From assembly GCA_023634235.1 (NCBI GenBank), contig JAMKCF010000007.1, positions 1,811,001 to 1,875,000 on the forward strand: DNA of 64,000 nucleotides, given 5' to 3'. A program made the translations under genes and the position numbers. Below the pieces are notes generated by a model. It did no database searches. It was not told where the DNA came from and saw only the letters and a program-made list of their open reading frames with translations. This stretch comes from Pisaster brevispinus. Lineage: Eukaryota > Echinodermata > Asteroidea > Forcipulatida > Asteriidae. Below are positions 33,601 through 42,589 of the stretch, in pieces (position 1 is the first letter of the stretch; every line of letters begins with the position of its first letter).

Positions 33601-35381
33601 GGAGCTGGCCGAGGTGAAGCTGATGGAGCTGGCCGAGGTGAGGCTGATGGAGCTGGCCGAGGTGAGGCTGATGGAGCTGGCCGAGGTGAAGCTGATGGAG
33701 CTGGCCGAGGTGAAGCTGATGGAGCTGGCCGAGGTGAGGCTGATGGAGCTGGCCGAGGTGAGGCTGATGGAGCTGGCCGATGTGAAGCTGATGGAGCTGG
33801 CCGAGGTGAGGCTGATGGAGCTGGCCGAGGTGAAGCTGATGGAGCTGGCCGAGGTGAAGCTGATGGAGCTGGCCGAGGTGAAGCTGATGGAGCTGGCTGA
33901 GGTGAAGCAGATGGAGCTGGCCAAGGTGAAGCTGATGGAGCTGGCCGAGGTGAGGCTGATGGAGCTGGCCGAGGTGAGGCTGGTCGAGGTGGAGCCTGTT
34001 GAGGTGGAACCGGCTTAGGCATCGGGGCAGGTGTGGCTTTTGATGAAAGATTATGCACAGAATCAACATGCTGTGCAAGTCCCACCTCTCCCCTTACCTT
34101 CCTACCACACTGATCGCAGGTTATCTCAGCATGGTAGGCGATCAAGTGCTCGTTGAAATCTTCAACTGCCAGCCATTGTTTACACTGGCCACACTGAAGA
34201 TCCCCCGGTTGAGGTGAAGCTGGCTGAGGTTGAGCGGGTTGAGAAGGAGCCAGTTGAGGTGGAGCTGGCCGAGGTTGAGCGGGTTGAGAAGGAGCCGGTT
34301 GAGGTGGAGCTGGCCGAGGTTGAGCGGGTTGAGAAGGAGCCGGTTGAGGTGGAGTGCTCAATGCAGGACTCGATGCCGTGCCCTCTGAAGCAGCGGCTTG
34401 GTTTGGCTGTGATGACTCATCCTGCATTAAGATTAGGAAAAATAACTTTTAGGCAACCTGCCATTGAATTATCAACATTGTTTTAAGATTTGTATTCATC
34501 CCTGTTACTTTTGTACCAAAAAGGTTTCCAATATTAAGAACGAATGGAAAGACCTTTTTGATTCAACATTCACATTCCACACAAACAATTTTCAAAACAG
34601 TAAGTTTTGAAGGACTGGCCTATTTTGAAGTACCAGTACTTTGAGGAAAACTCGCCTAAAATACAAAGCGGGTGACTGTAGAATGTTCTGTTATCAGAGT
34701 ACAAATAAAATGAATGAAGCTAAAAAATGTTCGCTGTAAAAGATACTACTAGGCAATTTTATCCTGAGGCCCTTGATTTTGTGTGGGGCAAATGCCTACT
34801 GAAAGCACCAATATTAATTGAATATGGAAATTAATACACATGTATTTATGTTTCAATCCTTCTTTATTATGATAATGAACCCCTCTAGATATTCATGTAC
34901 ATCAACTACAGAATCATAAAAATGTAAAACCCTTTGTTGCATAAATCATGGTAAACCCTTTAGAAACTTTTTTTTTTGTGTGTGTTCAAAAGCACTCATA
35001 AAATGAGTTGATGAGTTGAATTACTTACATTTAAATGTTGATACATATACAATGTACTTTAAGCAAAATTTCTTTCATTTAGTAATTCATCTTGTCTTTT
35101 TTTGCGGCTCAACTTTTGGACCCATCACAAAATGGACTATGTAGCCCCAACTATTACTTTCTGTAACATACCTCATGATAGCCACATCTGCAAACTATCC
35201 TCTTTCCAAGAAGATCGTATGTTCTAGCCGCGTCGTGAAGGGGACAAGCATTTATCCTCTTCAGTACCTCTTTCCACTTCTTGGCCCCTGGCTTCTTGCC
35301 TGTGCTGAAGTGGTACTTCCCCTGGGCATATTGGCGTAGAAGGTTATGCCAGTATGAGTCCGGCCTCCCCTTCTTGGTCAT
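27606..35381 (-). CDS. predicted DDE transposase-like zinc protein (DUF6729-like family), 8 coding exons
   Basis: Exons (minus order): 35381-35172, 34421-31940, 31818-31606, 31033-30844, 30434-30248, 29882-29620, 29334-29077, 28296-27606. All introns are GT-AG; total 4494 nt, 1497 residues, one frame throughout. Features: an N-terminal block with TYDLLGKRIVCRCGYHE; Pro-rich repeats; two C2H2-type fingers (about 145-190); SASPRPAP octapeptide repeats (about 210-375); a CxxC zinc region beginning FVWAPMRMWG (about 440-600). Candidate RNase H-like acidic residues are D628 (LDST), D696 (VDRD) and E886 (SSLESFHRH). Later come a run of 14 prolines and a C-terminal CKTCGQ...GHSQLRGKWYC zinc motif. 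From memory, collinear proteins are multicopy and uncharacterised in fish and marine invertebrates, which suggests a transposon protein; DNA breakage activity is inference. No terminal inverted repeats bounding the gene were found. It could be a domesticated gene. Confidence 0.8.
28341..28515. repeat. dispersed repeat in the last intron of the transposase-like gene
   Basis: About 175 bp aligned in the same orientation with 39623-39808: shared blocks include ggtgctatcccatccagtga, ctgtatctgttga, ttgtaatttgaaaaatgtat, acaattccaaatgtggtaac and ggaaatagtt or gaaaatagtt. Similarity fades on both sides. Confidence 0.85.
33500..34000. repeat. 24-bp in-frame coding repeat, about 19-20 copies
   Basis: Tandem copies of ggtgaagctgatggagctgg plus ccga (plus strand), encoding SASPRPAP on the minus strand inside exon 2 of the transposase-like gene. 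The main variation is gaag/gagg, which is silent in the coding frame (Ser codons). A separate 45-bp repeat of three copies lies at 34208-34355 in the same exon. Confidence 0.9.
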
Positions 35382-36131
35382 ACCTACAATAATGTATCAA
35401 CAATTAGCAGAAAGATTGATTAGGCACATACAATAAGTAGAAAGCTGAGAAGGGAGGCGACATGCCCCCAGCAAGCTAGGACAGAAATTTGTCACAAAAG
35501 CGTCTGTCCAATGTTCGTGACTTATTTCCCATTGTTATTGCCTTAATTCCCGCGGCAACATCTCAGTTTTAATGCTTACAATCCTTAAGGATTACAAGTG
35601 TTTCTGGCACAATATTTTGTAAATGTTTTTTGATTCTCTCTTTATTTTCTAGGCCATATGTCTGTCTTTCTTATTTGAAGCAGTTAAAAAATAAATGAAT
35701 ACTTGAGCCTTCTTTATTCCTATTAGAAATTATTCTAATAAATAGTTTGTTTGTTATTTTTGGTAATTTAGTCCTGGGGATACATGTGTTAAGGGAAGAG
35801 TGAAATCAAACATGTAGCGGTGTGCAAGCAAACCATGAGATGAGACTAGTGTGGCCACAACAAACATTTTGCTTAAGTATTCGATATGTGCATCATATAG
35901 AAAAACTTTTAGAGGACAAACGCACTCAAAACGTCCAAAAAGCTTTAGGTTTAAATATTTATGAAAATTCTCCCCCTGGTGATGGAGAATCATGTATGGA
36001 AACTAAAGCTTTAAAAAATTATGAGGCGTCAATCAGTTGCCAATACATAGTTCTTTAAAGGATGGGGGGGTGAGTTAGCAAGCAAAGCAACGAAAGTGGG
36101 GAATAGGTGTTGGTTGGGGGGGGAGTGGATA

Positions 36132-36555
36132 GAATGTCGGTCACTTTACAAAGGTTAGTGAGGAATTGTTAATTATTGTTAATTCTAATCGGAGGCTGGT
36201 CCTCATGTCCACACATAACCATGGGTGAATAACTGACACTCAGGCCCGAATACCACTCAGTTTAATCTTTTTTAAGGAAAACCCGAATTCGCAATTACAA
36301 ACAAACATACAAACAACGTAAATAAATCACGCACGCCCGACAAATATACCGTGATGTACATGAAAGGTTCTTTTTCTTTGTCCAGTTTGACTGCCGGCAG
36401 ACAATCGAGGTACAAAACAACCTGGGTACGAAACGACTTGGGTACGAAGTGACTTGGGTACGAAGTGACTTGGGTACGAAGTGACTAGGGTATGATATTT
36501 TGGGTACGAAGTGACTTGGGTACAAAGTGACTTGGGTACGAAGTGACCGACACCC
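36132..36555. mobile_element. TU-like foldback element, 424 bp, 8-bp TSD
   Basis: Left end GAATGTCGGTCACTT, right end the inverse of GGGTGTCGGTCACTT, flanked by perfect 8-bp repeats agtggata (36124-36131 and 36556-36563). The right part (about 36420-36545) is an array of 16-bp units, gggtacgaagtgactt, that resemble the terminus itself. The left part lacks the array. It has no coding capacity. Confidence 0.85.
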
Positions 36556-37039
36556 AGTGGATAGGGTGTAGGGTGTGTGTAAGAAGGAGACTGCCCAATT
36601 TTTTTTTTAAAGCAAATTAGCGCTGGGTTTATAGTGGTGCAGTAAATTTGAAACTAAATCTGGTGGTAGCCAACAAAACATAAATGGGCAGAGTGAAGTT
36701 GTGAAAATGAAAAGGCATGTTTTCGGTGTGGTCTCTGGAATAAACCATCCCATGACTGTATGGATATAATTGTTTTTGGTGGAAGACAAATGTCTCTGTT
36801 TTCCCAAAATGTCAAGGCGATGGTTAAAACAGACCTGATTTTTGATGTTTGTAAAGAAAGAGTTGGGGGTGAGGAACTGCTAGGGAAGGGGAAAATGGGT
36901 TTGTAAAAGATCTTTTTTTCGGTGATAATATGTGGTTCTAATATGTTCCCCTTACACACATCTGGAGATAAATAGTTTTCTTTTTTTTTTGACATATTTT
37001 TTTTAACTCTTATCTTTCTGCTATTTTGTTGTGAACTAA

Positions 37040-37145
37040 TTCTTGGGGAAGGGTACGAGTTGACTTGACAGATGTTATGAGTTGGCGGAGGTACGAGTTG
37101 GCGAAAGTTCAACTTCAACTAGTTCAAGTGCCCGTTTCCGAAAAA
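37040..37145. repeat. isolated fragment with ggtacgagttg repeats
   Basis: Short recurring units (gggtacgagttgacttgac, gaggtacgagttggcg, agttcaacttcaactagttc) look like part of an arm of the same foldback class, but no partner arm was found nearby. Confidence 0.35.
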
Positions 37146-37218
37146 GTACCTTACCCGTTACTACATACATGTACTAAAATGTTTAATACAGTTACAAGTA
37201 CATGAAATTCAAACTCAC

Positions 37219-37525
37219 CTGAATGGAGAAGACAAGCTCTGTCGTTGCTCTGAAAGTTGCTTGCAGGACTGCCTCGAAAGATGAATTTGCTGAGGGCACT
37301 CGCAGAAAAAGTTGAAGGACGAGCAAAATATGCTGGCAAGCACTCAGTCAAAGTTGAGGAGCAGGAGAACAGGACCATTCCACTCCGAGGCAAATAGTGA
37401 AGTGATTGCATTCCCCAAAGTTTGGGGCAAAACCAGCACCTTGACCATGCCCCAGGGTCGGGGGCAGGGAAGGTCAGTCTTACTTCCCATTGGATAGTTC
37501 CAAACATTTCAGTCATGGCTCTCAA
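37219..37525 (-). other. candidate 5' exon of the transposase-like gene
   Basis: On the minus strand an open frame from 37525 meets a good donor (cattcag|gtgagt) at 37219. The first recognised exon is preceded by an acceptor (ttgtag at 35384) with GT before its ATG. Joining the two keeps frame (phase 1 plus two bases gives Gly-Met). It may be a 5' UTR exon or an N-terminal extension; the encoded residues show no motif, and one in three such joins would be in frame by chance. Confidence 0.3.
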
Positions 37526-37551
37526 GATGATTGGTCAGCTAAAAAAAGTAA

Positions 37552-37712
37552 GAGGGATGATGTAAGTACAATTTTAGGAATTCACAGCTTGGGGAAGCTG
37601 TGAAAATGTGGCCAAGCCAAGGGCAGTAGACTAGAGGGGGGTAGAGGGATGATGTAAGTACAATTTTAGGAATTCACAGCTTGGGGAAGCTGTGAAAATG
37701 TGGCCAAGGGCA
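37552..37712. repeat. two-copy tandem duplication, about 93-bp offset
   Basis: gagggatgatgtaagtacaa through ctgtgaaaatgtggccaag occurs twice, starting at about 37552 and 37645, with near identity over about 68 bp. The second copy lacks the last part of the first. Confidence 0.85.
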
Positions 37713-37806
37713 GTAAATTTTCTCATCTCCATCTCCATTGATTAAGTCAGCAAAATATCCTGCCGGATACATCAATGCTAACTTGCGCACTGCATGTGGA
37801 AATAGA

Positions 37807-38145
37807 CTACTGGTAGATATTACTGATATGTCCCTTGAATTCAGCTAGTGTTGCGCTGTTCACAGCAGCCGAGGAGAGTGAGTTCCAGTGTTTAACAGTT
37901 GATACGAAGAATGAATCTTTGAAGGCCCTAGCTTTGTGACTGACTTGAATGAATTTTTGGTTGTTTCCCCTTGTATCTCTGGTATTAAGCTGAACATAGT
38001 TGTGAAGTGGAATGTCGACCAACCCATTTTTCATCTTGTAGAGCATACATAATTTCTGTTGATTTCTTCTGTTCTGTAGTGTGTCCCATCCCAAGTCATC
38101 CAGAAGTTTAGTAACAGTTCCCTTTGGTAGTTTAATTTTACAACA
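37807..38145 (-). mobile_element. LINE 3' end fragment
   Basis: The minus-strand frame reads like the end of a CR1/L2/Jockey-type reverse transcriptase: LLDDLGWDTLQNRR, LCMLYKMKNGLVDIP, RAFKDSFFVSTVKHWNSL, then LAEFKGHI and a stop. The upstream part is missing. It lies close upstream of the first foldback cluster. Confidence 0.8.
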
Positions 38146-39140
38146 TGAAAATCTTTTGCAAGCCAACGCAAGTAATATACACCCTAAATTACAAACAGGA
38201 AGCCAGCAGAAGATTAACACAAAGAACAGCATGCCTGAATAGACCGATAAAGATCAAAGAGGAAGGATTAAAGTACTTACGATACGAAGTTACGACGAGA
38301 CTCCCACTGCTAGTGCTAGTGCTAGTGCTATCTTACAGACGCAGCGTCGCTGACCCTGGCCATAGGTTACCAAGGCGACTCCATGGGCTAACATGAAGCC
38401 CAAGAGAAGTGAGAATTAAATGAAACATACTGTTTGGTGAAATACATGTTGAAACCATGATTTTTGGCCGGGGTTTCATCAATAATACTACGTTTTCAAC
38501 GGTGGTAGCAGTCTGTTTGACTATTCAAATCAAGCGCCCTCAACTGTCCCATTTGTGTCACTTATTGTCAGGTGAAAATCATGTGACCAAAGTCTCCGCC
38601 CCTTTCTTTATGCCCCTTTCCGAAATGCTAGGACTTGTAATAGGACTTGTTAGGAATTGTTAGGACTTGGTAGGACTTGGTTAGGATATGTTAGGAATTG
38701 TTAGGACTTGTTAGGACTTGTTAGGATTCGGTTAGGATTTCGGCTGTAGTCCTACCGGGGGAAGTAAGGGCCACAAGGCCTCGATACATATGAGTGCGAA
38801 TGTATTGTATATAATCGTTTTCACAATCATGCTGTTCCGTCCCAACTTGACAATTGTCCCAGCTATAGTTGGGACGTCCCAACTATAATTGGGATCGCCC
38901 ATAGAGTTCAACAGGATGGACACCGTGATCGATCATGCATGTATTTCTGTGTGACACTACTGCAGCTGTAATCGGCGTTAATTTAACAAGATTCTTTATT
39001 TCAAACCCGGGGCTCGGCTCTGTACAAACTCATGTCAAAACTGATGATTGAGCTAGAGCCGGTCGAGGTAGAATTCTACCTCCATGGCTAAACTAACTCG
39101 GTGTAAATGCATGTGAGTGTTTTTAGAGGGCTCTGACAGC

Positions 39141-40152
39141 GAATACCGGACACTTCGGCACCTCGCAAACTCGGCATCCACAAACTCGGCACCTTGCAAA
39201 CTCGGCACCTTGCAAACTCGGTACCCACTCGGCACCTTGCAAACTCGGTACCCACTCGGCACCAAGAATGTCGGCACCATACAAACTCGGCACCGGCCTT
39301 TTTTTCCTAACAAACTCGGCACCTAGCAATCTCGGCACCTGTTCTGTAAACCCCACATGGAGATGTTAAATTAAACAAAAGAAAGTTAAGAATGCTTAAT
39401 GTGTATTAACGTATTTAATGTATTTTAAAATATGTTTTACCTTTTTTGTTAAGTTTACGTCTGGCATAATTGACCGCTATCACAAAATGTCCCACAAATA
39501 TTTTAATTTATGATTCTGCACGAGACTTTTGCCTAAGCCGAAACCTAAAATCACTCTTGGAGTTTAATGCAGAACTTTGCACCATTCTGAAGTTTCTTGA
39601 AGGATATGGATAGTAAACTATGTTGGTGCTATCCCATCCAGTGACGCTGTATCTGTTGAATTGTTGTAATTTGAAAAATGTATTTGTGATAATACAATTC
39701 CAAATGTGGTAACTGTGCTGGACTATATCCACTTGTGTTAAATAACTGGGAAGTGGTGGGAAAATAGTTTAACCGAGATAGTGTGACCTTTTTTGACCAT
39801 GTGGGTGAATCTGTCCCCCCGGACACAATGCCGGACAACTTTACCTGACATTTATTTACATCATTCATGAAATATTTTAAACCATCCATAACAAAAGAGA
39901 GCGATTTGTTTGAAGAAGTATTCTTGAATCCAGTTTTACAAAACAGAAAATAAAATAAGAATGCAGGCCTCAAACTAGAAGCCAGAGGGCTCGTGGTGGG
40001 TGCCGGGTTTGTATTTGTGCATGTGCCGAGTTTGTGGGTGCCGAGTTTGCTAGGTGCCGAGTTTGTGGGTGCCGAGTTTGCAAGGTGCCGAGTTTGCAAG
40101 GTGCCGAGTTTGTGGGTGCCGAGTTTGCGAGGTGCCGAAGTGACCGGTACCC
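39141..40152. mobile_element. TU-like foldback element, 1012 bp, 8-bp TSD, nested
   Basis: Ends GAATACCGGACACTTCGG (left) and the inverse of GGGTACCGGTCACTTCGG (right), flanked by perfect 8-bp repeats ctgacagc (39133-39140 and 40153-40160). The arms are inverted arrays of 15-16-bp units, ggtgccgagtttgcaa or gtgccgagtttgtgg (39150-39345 and 40005-40140). The 650-bp core has no transposase but includes the repeat shared with the last intron of the transposase-like gene (39623-39808). Confidence 0.88.
39623..39808. repeat. dispersed repeat inside the nested foldback
   Basis: Same-orientation relative of 28341-28515, with scattered substitutions and small indels. See the entry for that copy for the shared blocks. 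Confidence 0.85.
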
Positions 40153-41082
40153 CTGACAGCAGCCTCATGCTTCGTCAGTAGTCTCAAAGCAGGCCTTTTC
40201 TCTCGGAAAACCAACATTTCATCTAATCTAAAATATTCTCAAGGGAAAGTGGTCTTAAAAACTACATACTATGAAACTTACATGTTTTTAGTTTATTCAT
40301 GGAGGTGCTTTGTGTTTACTGCGATCCCAACTATAGTTGGGACGCCCCAACTTTAACACTCAAGTTGGGACCAGTCCCAACTATAGTTGGGACGATAGTC
40401 AAGTTGGGACGGAACAATGCGATGGCGTTCCCTCACATAGACTTGCATAGGTCTTTTATTGTACTTAAGACGCGTGTTGTTATCTTTAACCATTACATTG
40501 GTATAGCCGTACGCAGAGACGACGTAATCAACTTTAGTATTGCAGTGTAAAAAAGCGCGCGCTTTCTTGTAATGTGTTTACAATGTTGACCCTCTAGTTT
40601 CTTTTTCGCTCGAAGTGTGGAGGTAGAAGTGTGGAGGTAGAAGTGTGGAGGTAGAAGTGTGTTTGAGCTTAGGATTGTGGGAATTTGAGTACATTTCCCA
40701 TGGCGTCACTGCTTGAGTGTGGCAACAGTTTAGAAGGAAGTAGGCATGGGAGTAAGTTCTTTGGTCCATGGTGCTCCGTGTGGGAATTCAGACCACTCGA
40801 TCGTTCATCGGGACAACTCGACAGCTTGACGAGTCGTCAGTGACTAGTGAGACAACTCGACGGAGTGCCAAGACAGGTCGACGGGTGACGTTGACGGGTG
40901 ACTGACAATACATCAGTTACAATTTACATGAATTTCTTGTATAAATCCTGTACTTCCGTTTTTTTAGCGTGAACTTCAAAGAAGTATTCCGTTGGATCAT
41001 TATCGATTACATCTTGCCCCTACCATCCTACACCGACTTTGTTATAAGCACCGTATACCGGTCATACTAATATTAATAATAT

Positions 41083-41483
41083 ACTAATAGCGTCAACAGG
41101 CGCAGGCCCATTTCACGACAACTCAAGACAACTCAAGACAACGAGTTTAAAATACCATCAAATACAATGGTTGTAATCAGAGTGTACCTGGAAACACGTT
41201 TAAAACTGACTGGAACCATATTTTTCACGGGAAAAAAAATGTTTTTTTCGTCAAGCGCAATAGCATTACGTCGGCCAATTCTACGGACGGAGAAAGTTGA
41301 CTATTTTTACGAGAAAAAAAAAATTTTCCCGTGAAAAATATGTATGCACGATGGTTCCAGTCAGTTTTAAACGTGTTTCCAGATACACTCTGATTACAAC
41401 CATTGTATTTGATGGTTTTTTAAACCTGTTGTCTTGAGTTGTCTTGAGTTGTCGTGAAATGGGCCTGTTGACGCTAATTAGTA
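41083..41483. mobile_element. MITE with about 150-bp inverted arms
   Basis: The arms begin tactaatagcgtcaacagg and continue cccatttcacgacaactcaa, gacaactcaagacaac, atcaaatacaatggttgtaa and ttaaaactgactggaacca; the right half is the reverse complement. Each arm contains two or three gacaactcaa units, like the larger foldback around it. The centre has ttttttcg and aaaattttcccg tracts. No clear target duplication. Confidence 0.85.
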
Positions 41484-42099
41484 CGACCCCCGTAAAACTC
41501 TGGCTTCTTTAGAGTTCGATATGTGCGAAAAAAATGTTGCCTGTAGATTTAATTCAAATCAACCATTGCCTGGGTGGTAAACATGATTTTAATATTTTAT
41601 GGATTTTACATTTTTAACTGGTCATTCTATGGAGTCAGATACATCTTTGATGATTGACAGGCTTTTTCTTTTTTCTGTTTTGTCGTGGAACTATTTTTAT
41701 GACAGGAATGTTCCGAAGATTTAGTTGTATTTTCTGTTGTATACACTTCTTGACTGGCACAAGATTACAATACAAAAAGAAATTTACTGTGAAAGAAAAA
41801 GATCGATATATTGACATGTTAAATATTCATTATTTAAACAGACGCCCGTATTAAACTAAATTAGTCTGCCGATTGGAATTGCACAGAACGTATTAATAAA
41901 TCGAGCGAGTCGTTACGTGCTTTACCCAATCTCTGGGAGCATAATCCTGCCTCCGGCCGCCAGTGGCCGTCATGTCGCCAACAAGTTTTAGAGGGGACCT
42001 TGGGGATGCACCATTTTGTAGGGGGCACTTCTGCCCAACTAAAAGTTTAGTTTCCGTTTGCACTATTTTCCTAAAGAAGTGGGCACACCGGCCATCTTT

Positions 42100-42245
42100 G
42101 CGTGTTGCGTGTGCCCCCCGCTCATAGAGTTCCACCCCGCCCCGAAGCCCGCCCCAAGGCCCGCCCCCACCTTGGGGACGCCGGTGCCCACTCTCGCGGT
42201 CGCCGTGCGGTCAGCAGCAGCGCGCCGCCGGTGTATTGATCATTC
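42100..42245. other. short GC- and CpG-rich island
   Basis: Locally GC-rich in an AT-rich neighbourhood (ccaccccgccccgaagcccg, gcagcagcgcgccgccgg). No adjoining exon is recognisable; it may belong to the surrounding foldback rather than to a promoter. Confidence 0.4.
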
Positions 42246-42589
42246 TTTCTGCAAAGAGGAATTGAACTCCCATCCGTCGAGATGTCTGATCAAAAGTCAA
42301 CGTGTCTTACACTACAGTTGACGTACCAGCCGTCGAGTTGTCTGACCGGTTGAGTTGTCCGACCCGTCGAGTTGTCCGACGGACGAGTTCGATTTTTATA
42401 CTCCAAGTTGGAGACTCTCTATCCATGGACTGGCACTATTTCTACCTCCATGGTTCTTCTACCTACAGTACATTTAGGCCTATAAAAATAGCCTATGATA
42501 TTCAGGTCAACTGGGTACATAATACGACTGCTTTGTCAACAGTGCGGCTCAAAGTGATTGTGCATGTATAGACCTTGTGCTTTTATCAG

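Larger units (their letters stand above)
38833..40416. mobile_element. outer foldback element with gtcccaactatagttgggac arms
   Basis: Perfect 19-bp ends TGTTCCGTCCCAACTTGAC, left at 38833 and inverted at the right (ending 40416). The arms hold two or three copies of the self-complementary unit gtcccaactatagttgggac (38862-38895; 40322-40400). Flanks share only atgc, too short to call a target duplication with confidence. It encloses the 39141-40152 element. Confidence 0.7.
40800..42400. mobile_element. inverted arms of acaactcgac repeats, probable third foldback
   Basis: The left arm (about 40805-40915) has gggacaactcgac, gagacaactcgacgg and ggtcgacgggtgacg. The right arm (about 42272-42400) has the inverse: gtcgagatgtctg, gtcgagttgtctgaccgg and gtcgagttgtccgac. 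The arms are 1.4 kb apart. Between them are the MITE at 41083-41483 and a GC-rich stretch (42100-42240). The exact ends and target duplication were not resolved. Confidence 0.55.

Noticed and set aside
33224..34078. Frames antisense to, or frame-shifted from, exon 2 of the transposase-like gene
   Set aside because: Shadows of the 24-bp coding repeat; the real frame is fixed by the flanking non-repetitive zinc and catalytic regions.
34422..34427. ATG at 34427 as the start of the transposase-like protein
   Set aside because: It overlaps the splice acceptor (atgcag|gatgag); the upstream exon 35172-35381 joins in frame and has its own ATG.
26109..37145. Satellite at 26109-27490 and arrays at 36420-37145 as paired ends of one large transposon around the gene
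   Set aside because: The units do not match in inverted orientation, and the 36132-36555 element has its own target duplication.
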